A model generated the notes under the pieces. It was given only the letters and a program-made list of their open reading frames with translations, made no database searches and was not told the origin of the DNA. Of a stretch of DNA of 57,180 nt, positions 24,437 through 30,911 are shown piece after piece. Source of the stretch: Blastococcus sp. Lineage in GTDB: Bacteria > Actinomycetota > Actinomycetes > Mycobacteriales > Geodermatophilaceae. Location: contig JAODNN010000041.1 in assembly GCA_025465355.1 (NCBI GenBank), positions 1 to 57,180 of the forward strand. The letters run 5' to 3'. How positions within the stretch are numbered: position 1 is the first letter of the stretch; every line of letters starts with the position of its first letter. Made by a program: the position numbers and the translations under genes.

Positions 24437-24823
24437 GTGCGCGTCCTCCGGTCCAGCGGCTACAGCAGCTGGCGGGCTCGGACCATCGAAGACCCAGAGT
24501 GCGGGGAGCAGGCAGAGATCTTCATCCTTGCGATGGAGTCCCAACTACGGCAGCTGAACAGGCCACCCGAAGGGGAGTCGGCCACCCTCAAGCGAGTGAT
24601 GCAGGCCAGGCGGCACGAGCTGTGGCGGGTGAGGCATCCCTACCGTGAGAGCTTGGCCCTCCGCATCATCTGCTACTTCCCCGACCAAGAAACGGTGGTA
24701 CTGGCTCTGTTGGGCTTCAATAAGCACCCTATCGGCGACATCTGGTACGACCGGGCCGCTAAAGAAAGCGAAGCGTTGGTCGATCAATACCTCAGGGAAC
24801 AAGAGCGGGAGGCCGAAAAGTGA
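24437..24823 (+). CDS. RelE/HigB-type (Gp49-like) toxin
   Basis: This 128-aa protein of the phage-derived Gp49/HigB toxin family, whose members are ribosome-dependent mRNA nucleases, contains EQAEIFILAMESQLRQLN, LKRVMQARRHELWRVRHPYR, LALRIICYFPDQETVVLALL and GFNKHPIGDIWYDRAAKESE. This is the usual order with the conserved R...Y...(L/V)LLxGFxK core. The GTG at 24437 is preferred because the probable promoter ends just before it; an in-frame GTG at 24422 lies inside the promoter. Its stop overlaps the antitoxin start (GTGA). Toxin-first order is that of higBA. It probably stabilises the element or acts against phage. Confidence 0.85.
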   Translation: MRVLRSSGYSSWRARTIEDPECGEQAEIFILAMESQLRQLNRPPEGESATLKRVMQARRHELWRVRHPYRESLALRIICYFPDQETVVLALLGFNKHPIGDIWYDRAAKESEALVDQYLREQEREAEK

Positions 24824-25197
24824 ACAATGTGCTTCACGCAGCGACCGAGACTGAGGGCGTCAGCTTCCACGACGCTACTCAAGAGATCGACGCGGCCTTA
24901 GCCGACCCGGCCAAGGCCGCCAAAGTCGAAGCCGTCCGGGCAGAGATGGCGCAAGAGGACCGCGTCTACGCGATGAACCTCGCTATGATGCGGCAGGCCG
25001 CCGCTCTCACCCAGGAAGAAGTGGCAGGCCGCCTGCGCATCGGCCAATCGGCCGTGGCGAGGACCGAAAAGGCTGATGACCTACTACTCTCAACGCTTCG
25101 GCGGTACGTGGAGTCAGTGGGCGCTCATGTCACAGTCGTCGTCCGCCTGGCGGACGGTAAGCGCGTAGAACTAGACCTCGAGGCGCTTACCGAATAA
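24820..25197 (+). CDS. HigA-type antitoxin with XRE HTH
   Basis: This 125-aa protein has an acidic N-terminal half (DATQEIDAALADPAKAAKVE) that probably binds the toxin, and a Cro/C1-type HTH at about 55-105: LAMMRQAAALTQEEVAGRLR, IGQSAVARTEKADD. It should bind the palindrome at 24393-24412 and repress the operon. It starts with GTG overlapping the toxin stop. Residue 27 is encoded by TTA (24898-24900), the rarest leucine codon in high-GC actinobacteria. A gene-free 115 bp follows before the next open frame. Confidence 0.87.
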   Translation: MNNVLHAATETEGVSFHDATQEIDAALADPAKAAKVEAVRAEMAQEDRVYAMNLAMMRQAAALTQEEVAGRLRIGQSAVARTEKADDLLLSTLRRYVESVGAHVTVVVRLADGKRVELDLEALTE

Positions 25198-25312
25198 GAG
25201 CGACTCTCGGCTATGGCCCTCCGCCGCGTTAACGTGCCGGCCATAGACATCAGCTCGGTGAACCAGGCGCACACCTACCGAGCAACGGTCACGATCGCGC
25301 CAGGGTGATGCG

Positions 25313-26152
25313 TTGTCTGATGACGTCGAGGACCGCTTTCGAGCCTCACTAGACAGGCTTGACCGCCTTCTCGAGCGGTGGAACCGGGGGGCGGCGACCC
25401 GGCCTAGCCTCCCCCTCCGCGGCGGCATCCACCCGACCAACCTCCTTGCAGTCTGGGCGCTTGCTTCCCAGGTCTACAGACAGGCCGAGCTCACGAGGCC
25501 TCTTTTCGAGAGTCATGGCGTAGAAATTGGTCCGCTGATCCGGAGTCAGTTCGAATGCTCCGTGACGGCGCAGTGGCTCGTGCTGCGCGGACCCAAAGCG
25601 TTGCCGGGTTTCCTGAGCGAGGGAGCGCGACAGCGCCTCAACCTCGGTCAGTCAGCGTTGTCTGCCAAGTGGCCGAGTGCGACAGCTGAGCTCGTCGACA
25701 GCCTGCGGGACGAGCGGCTTCCCCGGGGTGATCTAGACGAACATGCGAAGAGTTTCGAAAAGCTAGCCGGTGACTTCCAGGGCGGCTCGAGTCTCTACAC
25801 GGTCTATCGCTTCCTGTCGGGGCTCTCGCATCCCGGGCTAATGCTGGTTGATTCGTATGTGCATAAAGACCCTCAGGCGCCGAATGGTTTCTCTCTCCGA
25901 AATAACCCGAGATCACTCAATCGCGATAGCTTGGCATGGACGTCGGTTTGGAGCCTCGTATGGGCTGGGAGGGCAGTCGACTGGCTGACCATGAAGAGTC
26001 CTGATCGGTTCTTCCTCAAGAAGACTGCTCGGGAGGCTGACATGCCATCCGACATGCTCGTACTGACCGAGAAGGCTGCGGCGAAGGCGTACGCCGACGG
26101 ATACGACGCCGGCAGGCGCTCGTCTGCGGCCGCAGAAGATCCCGCCGACTGA
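25313..26152 (+). CDS. Uncharacterised cargo protein (DUF5677-like)
   Basis: This 279-aa helical protein has the features IGPLIRSQFECSVTAQWLVL, SLYTVYRFLSGLSHPGLMLV with a conserved-looking His, and SVWSLVWAGRAVDWLTMK. The pattern R-x-x-x-E plus a late (S/G)xxxH is that of DUF5677-type proteins, which are found in genomic islands, but the match is from memory and weak. It starts with TTG at 25313, with AGGGTGA 5 bases upstream. G+C and codon use are less biased than in the core genes, a sign of transfer. It may be a defence or regulatory protein; function unknown. Confidence 0.6.
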   Translation: MSDDVEDRFRASLDRLDRLLERWNRGAATRPSLPLRGGIHPTNLLAVWALASQVYRQAELTRPLFESHGVEIGPLIRSQFECSVTAQWLVLRGPKALPGFLSEGARQRLNLGQSALSAKWPSATAELVDSLRDERLPRGDLDEHAKSFEKLAGDFQGGSSLYTVYRFLSGLSHPGLMLVDSYVHKDPQAPNGFSLRNNPRSLNRDSLAWTSVWSLVWAGRAVDWLTMKSPDRFFLKKTAREADMPSDMLVLTEKAAAKAYADGYDAGRRSSAAAEDPAD

Positions 26153-26336
26153 GGCGCGGAGAAAGTCCTGAGCCCTGCCGCCGAATCCTCTACCCGGCCC
26201 AAAGAGACATCGGTGACGTGCCGGCACGAGCGCGGTCCTGGCGCCTACACGAAGTGGGTCGTCCGCCGGAAGGTCACCCGGTTGCTGTTCCGGCTACTCA
26301 AGTAGCCCCGGTGCGCCACGCCCAGATGTGGCGCCT

Positions 26337-26915
26337 ATGTGGGGCACCATTCGACCCGTGGCCTGGGAATGGGTTAGTCCGGTGTGCACAGCTGGCGTCG
26401 GCGCTCTCGGCATCGCAGCAACCGGGATTACGGCTAGGGGAGGCCGAAAGCACGCGGAAACCGTCGCGACGGAGCGCATGACGCATGAACGAGAACTAGC
26501 GGAGGACGCCAGAAGCCAGGCCCGGATGGCTGATGCGTACGTCGAACTTCTTGCCACCGTCTTGCGAGCTGGTCACTACGCCGACAGCGTCCGGCCACTC
26601 CTCGACACCGACCCACCGGCCGAACTCCCCCCTCTTCCCTCGTTGGAGGAACAGACCCGGGCTGAAGCGCTCGTAAGGGCGTTCGGTAGTCGACTGGTCT
26701 CCGAGCGCTTCGAAACCTGGCGGGCCAGCATGTGGGACATCCTTGACGCGGATCGGGAGATCGGCCTTGCGATCAAGATGCACGAACGACACGGACAGGT
26801 GGATAACAACTTCGCGAAGAAGTGGCGTCGGTTGGCCGAGGACCTGAAGCCCGCTCAACGGGCGGCCCGCGACGCCCTGACCGAGGCCATCGCCGTGGAG
26901 CTACGGTCCCGGTAA
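26337..26915 (+). CDS. Membrane-anchored coiled-coil cargo protein
   Basis: This 192-aa protein has one N-terminal membrane helix (about residues 12-30, CTAGVGALGIAATGITA), followed directly by a charged helix ETVATERMTHERELAEDARS and a mostly helical rest (DILDADREIGLAIKMHERHG). It would sit in the membrane with the helical part in the cytosol. The ATG at 26337 is chosen; GTG 26328 is possible, and neither has a good ribosome binding site. Lower G+C than the core genome. No family was recognised; similarly built small proteins occur in phage-defence islands. Confidence 0.6.
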   Translation: MWGTIRPVAWEWVSPVCTAGVGALGIAATGITARGGRKHAETVATERMTHERELAEDARSQARMADAYVELLATVLRAGHYADSVRPLLDTDPPAELPPLPSLEEQTRAEALVRAFGSRLVSERFETWRASMWDILDADREIGLAIKMHERHGQVDNNFAKKWRRLAEDLKPAQRAARDALTEAIAVELRSR

Positions 26916-27060
26916 GCCCACCCCAGCCGCGGTCGTCGCTGTGAACGTCACGCCCCCAAGCGTGGCCGACAGGCGCCTGCTGACTACGAGTTCGTCACGA
27001 CTCGTCACTCGACCGGAGGAGTCACGGTCGAACAGGCGTTCGACGGGATAGACCAGCGGT

Positions 27061-27285
27061 ATGGCCGACCCAATCCGACTGCTGGAGGAGCGCCACTTCG
27101 ACCCGCCTCGTTCCGTCGAGGTCGAGCACAACGGCTCATGGTGGCCGGCGAGCCAGTCCGCCTGGCGGCTCTGCGATGACGACCGTGGGTGGATGGCCGA
27201 CGTGACGTGGGTGGAGCAGCACGAGTGGGGGCCGGGCAAGTACCTGACGATGGTGCCGCCGCAGCGGGTGCGCGGCGTCCCGTGA
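27061..27285 (+). CDS. Small conserved-looking protein, 74 aa
   Basis: The product MADPIRLLEERHFDPPRSVE continues with WWPASQSAWRLCDDDRGWMA and VTWVEQHEWGPGKYLTMVPP. Tryptophan-rich, soluble, one domain. Small proteins of this look are common in actinobacterial genomes and phages, but I cannot name a family. It stands alone between two gene-free spacers of about 145 and 95 bases. Confidence 0.6.
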   Translation: MADPIRLLEERHFDPPRSVEVEHNGSWWPASQSAWRLCDDDRGWMADVTWVEQHEWGPGKYLTMVPPQRVRGVP

Positions 27286-27381
27286 CCCGGAATCGACTGA
27301 TCGCCGGGAACGGGTCGACGGTTTCGGCGGCACCCCGTCGCGGTGTAGCTTCCCTCGACACGTTGTCCCGGGGGGATTCCA

Positions 27382-27741
27382 ATGGCGCGCACAGCCGCGA
27401 TCATCACCGCGCTTCTGCTACTCGCGGGCTGTAGCAGCAATGGCTCCAGCGGCGCCTCCGGGTCAGCGAAGTACGACCAGACCTGGACCAAGAGCTATGG
27501 ATCCACCACGTGTGGCGAGTTCAAGTCGCGGATGTCCGAGCATGAGCGGTTTGTCATGGCGGCCGACATGATCGGATCGACGGCCGCGGATCGAACCGGC
27601 AACAAGGACCTGCCGCCAGATTCCTTGGTCGACAACGTGGTGTCGCAGATGTCGACCGCCTGCGAGGCGGATAGCAGTGTGGCGATGACGGATATCGCGG
27701 TCGGCCTATTCATGATCGACTCATCGCTGTACACGTACTGA
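27382..27741 (+). CDS. Small lipoprotein
   Basis: This 119-aa lipoprotein starts with a signal ARTAAIITALLLLAGC and a lipobox LAGC, giving Cys 17 as the lipidated residue. A Ser/Gly linker follows, then a mature domain with two further Cys (TTCGEFKSR, STACEADSS) that could form a disulfide. The start has a GGGGGA ribosome binding site. Short surface lipoproteins encoded by prophages often block superinfection; that role here is a guess from context. Confidence 0.8.
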   Translation: MARTAAIITALLLLAGCSSNGSSGASGSAKYDQTWTKSYGSTTCGEFKSRMSEHERFVMAADMIGSTAADRTGNKDLPPDSLVDNVVSQMSTACEADSSVAMTDIAVGLFMIDSSLYTY

Positions 27742-27801
27742 GTCAGCGCTGGACAGCGATCCGACACCCGTATTGTCACCGTGACGAAATAGGCTGCCCG
27801 C

Positions 27802-28110
27802 ATGGGCTCCTGGGCTGACCTCAACGCATGGCTCATCCCGCCGCGGGCTCAGCCTGAGTGGCTCAGGCTGGCCGCGCTGCTGGACGAGCACCCCGATATT
27901 CCGTGCCGGACGAGCGATCCCGACGCCTGGTGGCCGGACAGGAAGATGCGCAACGGGCCCGCGGCTCAGGGCGCCGTCACCGCCTGCCTGAGCTGCCTGG
28001 CGCGAGACGCCTGCCTCCAGTACGCCCTGGCGGCCGGCGAGCGCGAGAGGATCTGGGGCGGGATGTTGCCGGATGAGCGCGCTTCTGAGGCGTTGAAGTC
28101 GGCGGCCTAG
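27802..28110 (+). CDS. WhiB-family transcriptional regulator
   Basis: This 102-aa WhiB-like protein has four Cys (35, 62, 65, 71) in C-x26-CxxC-x5-C for a 4Fe-4S cluster, followed by the GxWGG turn (RIWGGMLPDERA) and a short basic-poor tail. WhiB proteins bind sigma factor region 4 and respond to redox or nitric oxide. Phage-encoded WhiB copies are known from mycobacteriophages, for example TM4, where they interfere with host WhiB2 and superinfection. The short palindrome gtcaccgtgac (27775-27785) and a TAGGCT six bases before the ATG suggest a leaderless, regulated promoter. Confidence 0.9.
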   Translation: MGSWADLNAWLIPPRAQPEWLRLAALLDEHPDIPCRTSDPDAWWPDRKMRNGPAAQGAVTACLSCLARDACLQYALAAGERERIWGGMLPDERASEALKSAA

Positions 28111-28125
28111 CGCGGGCCGCGAGTA

Positions 28126-28359
28126 CTAGCGAGACTTGCGGCTAAGGCCGGTGTCCCCTGCCGCTTCGGCTTCCTGTTCAAGATCCGCAATCACGCGCTG
28201 GAGGAACGGGTTAGTCGAAGACTCACGGAGGTGCTCGAGATACAGAGCGCCTTCCTTGCCGTGGCGGCGGACCAGGGCCTCATCGGGGTCCGTCGTGATG
28301 GCTGCTGCGTGCGGCAATATGGCCTCCCCTGCGCCCGGCGGCGGTACCAGTCTAGCCAT
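28126..28359 (-). CDS. Small partner protein of GAF gene, 77 aa
   Basis: The product MARLVPPPGAGEAILPHAAA continues with DEALVRRHGKEGALYLEHLR and a helical, acidic end (VIADLEQEAEAAGD). Its ATG overlaps the stop of the preceding GAF gene (ATGGCTAG), so the two are translationally coupled. Soluble and mainly helical. Unknown family; as the tail of a two-gene operon it is probably a partner of the membrane GAF protein. Confidence 0.65.
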   Translation of the reverse strand: MARLVPPPGAGEAILPHAAAITTDPDEALVRRHGKEGALYLEHLRESSTNPFLQRVIADLEQEAEAAGDTGLSRKSR

Positions 28360-29122
28360 CTTCGAGGATCCTGCCCAAGATCGCGGCCGTCGCTGCAGCA
28401 ACCTGCTTCACCTGTACCCGCTCCAACTGCGCCGTGCCCGCCGTCGGTAGAACGCAGTACTCGATGGGCACGTCCACAGCAACGCACCCCAGGAACTTCC
28501 CGTTCCTGTTCTTTATCGGCACGGCGAGCACCTCGCCGTACTTGCCGATCATCATGCGGAACTCTTCGAGCGTCATTCCCAGTTTCAGATCGGGCCGGAC
28601 CGATTTGAACTTCTCCGGCGTAACGCTGCCGTTCGGGTATCGGGTGCAAGCTGCGCGAAGGTCACGATGAACTTCGTCTTGCTCCTGCCAGCACGTGCCG
28701 ATGACGCCCTTGCCACGTGTCCAGGTGATCTCGCTGGGAGTGGGGCGGTCGGTAAAACGACGCCGCCCGAACCGCTCCAGTCGCTCGGGCCGGTTTCGAC
28801 CGGCGCGGCGGACCTCCCATGCACTCACGCCGACGCCCCACTTGCTGTAGTTGGTCAGATCGCTGATCTGCAGGACCGCGTCGTTCAGAGCTCGATCGAT
28901 CGCCTCCTGTCGCTGAGCCAGTGGTCCGCGGCGAGTCTCTGCTCGGATTAGTCGTACCTGTTCCCCGACTGCCACCGTCGCCGGGAGGCCGATGCAGGTC
29001 CAGAGCGCCCAGTGCGGGTGGCCGTTCCACAGGCCCGCCTGCTGCGTCGCGGCACCGCTTGCGCCACCGACTGCAAGGGCCGCCGCGACAGTGCGCAGGG
29101 TGACGATTGACTTCCTTGCCAA
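28352..29122 (-). CDS. Two-helix membrane protein with GAF-like sensor domain
   Basis: This protein of about 256 aa has two N-terminal membrane helices (about 7-27 and 36-52; TVAAALAVGGASGAA and WTCIGLPATVAVG) and a cytosolic helix. The GAF-like domain begins near 95 (SKWGVGVSAWEVRR) and ends YGEVLAVPIKNRNGKFLGCV plus AVDVPIEYCVLP, the strand pair that is the hallmark of GAF folds in membrane-bound sensors. The start is uncertain: TTG 29122 is chosen because it places the first helix at the end, and upstream ATG 29254 lacks a ribosome binding site. It may sense a nucleotide or phage signal at the membrane. No catalytic domain is attached. Confidence 0.7.
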   Translation of the reverse strand: MARKSIVTLRTVAAALAVGGASGAATQQAGLWNGHPHWALWTCIGLPATVAVGEQVRLIRAETRRGPLAQRQEAIDRALNDAVLQISDLTNYSKWGVGVSAWEVRRAGRNRPERLERFGRRRFTDRPTPSEITWTRGKGVIGTCWQEQDEVHRDLRAACTRYPNGSVTPEKFKSVRPDLKLGMTLEEFRMMIGKYGEVLAVPIKNRNGKFLGCVAVDVPIEYCVLPTAGTAQLERVQVKQVAAATAAILGRILEDG

Positions 29123-29252
29123 CTGCGACCGTCCACCCCGTCGGAGAATCCATCCGTCGAGTGTGCTGCTCGCCCCTAAGGCGTTGCTCGACCGGCCGCT
29201 CAGAGTAATACGGCACTCGTTGGGGCCCCTCGTCAGACTAAGTTCCGCAACC

Positions 29253-29492
29253 ATGGACTTCATCAAGGACGACGCGACCTTTACCGCGAGGGAGATTCGG
29301 ATCACGGAGGGGCAGGGCTTCGGGCCCGTGCGCCACGATCCTTCTGTCGAAAACGCCAAGTTTCGACTGCACGGACCCTGGATCATCGTCGAGGGCGACG
29401 ACGGGGCTGCCAACATCTACCCGATCGACCGCGTCATCGAGCTGAGAGGCGTCTCGCAGCAGGAGAGCGAAGCCAGGGCCTACTTCGTCTGA
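29253..29492 (+). CDS. Small hypothetical protein, 79 aa
   Basis: The product MDFIKDDATFTAREIRITEG continues with FRLHGPWIIVEGDDGAANIY and PIDRVIELRGVSQQES. A compact beta-rich protein with no motif known to me. The ATG lies in ccatgg, so the opposite strand also has an ATG here for the divergent GAF gene; no ribosome binding site is visible. It is followed within 5 bases by a strong terminator, which supports it as a real gene end. Confidence 0.6.
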   Translation: MDFIKDDATFTAREIRITEGQGFGPVRHDPSVENAKFRLHGPWIIVEGDDGAANIYPIDRVIELRGVSQQESEARAYFV

Positions 29493-29496
29493 ATGC

Positions 29497-29535
29497 CACT
29501 GAGCCCCGCCGTCGTCGTGACGGCGGGGCTCAGTG
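29497..29535 (+). terminator. Strong rho-independent-type terminator
   Basis: A perfect 17-bp stem (29497-29513 with 29519-29535) has the loop gtcgt and is followed by ctgttgt. It ends the 79-aa gene at 29492. Confidence 0.88.
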
Positions 29536-29790
29536 CTGTTGTATCAGTGACGGCGCGGGAGCCCCAAGTCGTTGACGGTCGGCCGCCTCGGCGCTGCCTC
29601 TGCTGGTTTCCAGTCACCGTCAGGGCCCTGAGCGAATCCAGCCGTTCGCAGCATGGCCTCCGCCTGCTGGAGTCGTTGACGGTCGCCGTCTTCAGGGGGT
29701 ACTCGCTGACCGCGCACCCCCGTTTTCGATTCGGCTCGTCAGGTGTGCGGTTCTGAACAACTGCGGGTGGTCCACCCCCCTGACACCTGG
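29536..29790. other. Gene-free spacer with a 15-bp direct repeat
   Basis: No convincing gene. agtcgttgacggtcg occurs at 29567-29581 and 29671-29685. An open frame from 29493 to 29756 lacks coding character, as its start lies in a terminator. Confidence 0.4.
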
Positions 29791-29829
29791 AACCCCCTGA
29801 GAAGCCGTGACAGCGCCTCTCAGGGGGTT
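29791..29829 (-). terminator. Terminator of HTH gene
   Basis: A 12-bp perfect stem (29791-29802 with 29818-29829, aaccccctgaga) with a 15-base loop overlaps the stop codon of the minus-strand HTH gene. Confidence 0.75.
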
Positions 29830-30068
29830 CGTTTGGGCGCCTTGAGTCGCTTGGCGCGCGCGGGATACGGCGGTCGCTCTGAACTGCGCTCGATCTCGGC
29901 AACGTCCTCAGGGGCGAAGCGCACCCCAGTGCCGTGGAGACGTCGGCACGGGATACGCCCCTCGGCGACAAGGCGGTAGATCGTCGCCCGACTGAACCCC
30001 AGATAGTCAGCAAGTTCCTGGACGTTCAGCCAGCGATCGGGCGGGGGCATTCCATCAGCCTGCCCCAT
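29820..30068 (-). CDS. Second excisionase-like HTH protein
   Basis: This 82-aa MerR/AlpA-type DNA-binding protein has WLNVQELADYLGFSRATIYR, LVAEGRIPCRRLHGTGVRF and APEDVAEIERS, a full excisionase-type winged HTH. The basic tail (PARAKRLKAPKR) adds DNA contacts. Sitting close to the right attachment site, on the integrase strand, it could serve as a second recombination directionality factor or as a regulator. The element thus has excisionase-like genes near both ends, plus an HTH tail in the protein at 19732. Confidence 0.88.
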   Translation of the reverse strand: MGQADGMPPPDRWLNVQELADYLGFSRATIYRLVAEGRIPCRRLHGTGVRFAPEDVAEIERSSERPPYPARAKRLKAPKRTP

Positions 30069-30079
30069 GCGGACTCGAC

Positions 30080-30412
30080 TTACGCGGCAGCTGCGGCCCC
30101 AGCCAGCGCCCGCCCCCGGCCGGCTTCATCCAACGCGGCCGACACGGCGACCAAGTCCAGGTCGGGGTACCGGAGCCAGTCACGTCCGTGCATCGGGAGC
30201 CAGTCCACAGGGACGATCACCAGCTCCTCGTCCTTCTGGAGTGCGCCCACAAGCGCCCGGCCGAACTCTTCGGGCGTGCCGGTGACGGTCTGACCCTTGA
30301 AGGTGAAGCGGATGAGCGGCTGCCCGTCCGCGCCTTCGAGAGTCTCGATGGTCGCTCCCCCGATAGTGAAGTGGGTGTTCTCGTCGGGGGTCTCGTGCGT
30401 AGCGTTACTCAT
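30080..30412 (-). CDS. Hypothetical protein, 110 aa
   Basis: This is a soluble acidic protein: THFTIGGATIETLEGADGQP, then RFTFKGQTVTGTPEEFGRAL and VIVPVDWLPMHGRDWLRYPD, ending in an Ala-rich helix. The Gly/Thr-rich beta start and helical end give no family match. The ATG has a purine-rich GAAGGG upstream. It precedes the HTH gene by 11 bases on the same strand, so both are likely one transcript. Function unknown. Confidence 0.6.
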   Translation of the reverse strand: MSNATHETPDENTHFTIGGATIETLEGADGQPLIRFTFKGQTVTGTPEEFGRALVGALQKDEELVIVPVDWLPMHGRDWLRYPDLDLVAVSAALDEAGRGRALAGAAAAA

Positions 30413-30492
30413 GGGTCTCTTGCCCTTCTAGGGAGGGTGGGTGATCAAGGCCTCGTCCGGTGTTCGCGCACCGGGCGGGGCCGCCTTGCGTT

Positions 30493-30696
30493 CTAGGTGA
30501 GGAACCTCCTCTCGATCTCGTCGATGCTGAGGCCAGCCTCGGGCGACACCGTCGCGCCGGTGGCGGCGTCGGTGAGCCAGTACAGGCCGTAGTCGAGGGC
30601 CAAGGGGTCACGGCGGCGAGAGCGGGTCAGCTTCATCCCCCGTCGATCCGCGATCCGGCGTAGCCGGTTGATGCGGACCTTCTCCCCCTGGTCCAT
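30493..30696 (-). CDS. Small basic protein, 67 aa
   Basis: The product MDQGEKVRINRLRRIADRRG continues with MKLTRSRRRDPLALDYGLYW and LTDAATGATVSPEAGLSIDE. The basic first half followed by LYWLTDAATG is a pattern I have seen in many small actinobacterial proteins of unknown role, often near mobile DNA. It is the first gene of the minus-strand trio at the element's right end. The role could be DNA binding, from charge alone. Confidence 0.6.
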   Translation of the reverse strand: MDQGEKVRINRLRRIADRRGMKLTRSRRRDPLALDYGLYWLTDAATGATVSPEAGLSIDEIERRFLT

Positions 30697-30892
30697 GCCC
30701 GAGACGATGCCCTAAGCGATGCCCGGAGCGGAAGTCCCCCATCGGCGTGTCGCGTCCGAATAACTACGCATGGCACATCCATGGCACAGGACGACGGGAA
30801 TCCACCGTCAATGACAGGAGATGATGAGAGGTGTTTTCGCAGGTCAGCGGGCCCGTAGGGCTAAAGGCGCAGGTCCCGGACGACACCCCTAC
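30697..30892. other. Gene-free right arm of the element
   Basis: No gene seen. The stretch holds the right copy of the second 18-bp repeat (30832-30849) and a shorter match cgcaggtc near 30868, before the attachment core. This is the expected place of integrase and excisionase binding sites. Confidence 0.5.
30832..30849. repeat. Right copy of second 18-bp repeat
   Basis: tgttttcgcaggtcagcg is identical to 14908-14925 and in the same orientation; neighbouring bases differ. Confidence 0.6.
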
Positions 30893-30911
30893 AGTACCGA
30901 CCGAACTGCAT
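30861..30911 (-). pseudogene. Stranded 5' end of the MaoC gene (16 codons)
   Basis: Minus-strand ATG at 30911 opens MQFGRYCRGVVRDLRL and a stop (30861-30863). The first six codons match the MaoC gene at 14898; after that the frame runs into element DNA. A GGGAG lies 7-8 bases before the ATG. This is the original start of the MaoC gene, separated from its body by the insertion. Confidence 0.8.
30893..30910. other. attR, 18-bp core repeat
   Basis: The sequence is identical to 14880-14897. The base beyond it (t30911) makes the start codon ATG on the minus strand, versus GTG at the left end. Confidence 0.85.

Larger units (their letters stand above)
14880..30910. mobile_element. Integrated 16-kb phage-satellite-like element
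   Basis: The element is bounded by an identical 18-bp direct repeat (14880-14897 and 30893-30910), with a tyrosine integrase at the left end. It carries an excisionase-like gene, a RepA-like ATPase, a complete tape measure gene, a toxin-antitoxin pair and mixed cargo. No recognisable terminase, portal, capsid, protease, lysis, relaxase or FtsK-type transfer gene lies between the repeats. G+C appears lower in the cargo part (about 24.3-29.5 kb) than in the flanks. Insertion is in the first six codons of a MaoC gene. Confidence 0.88.

Noticed and set aside
29493-29756. An 87-codon open frame after the 79-aa gene
   Set aside because: It begins in a perfect terminator stem, has no ribosome binding site and lacks coding bias.
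14908-30849. The repeat tgttttcgcaggtcagcg as the recombination core
   Set aside because: It lies inside the outer repeat on both sides. Taking it as the core would require the MaoC start to have been duplicated in the empty chromosome, which is less simple than arm sites in attP.
14880-30910. Integrative conjugative element
   Set aside because: No relaxase, FtsK/TraB-type translocase or mating gene lies between the attachment repeats. The FtsK-type gene at 31575 is outside and belongs to type VII secretion.
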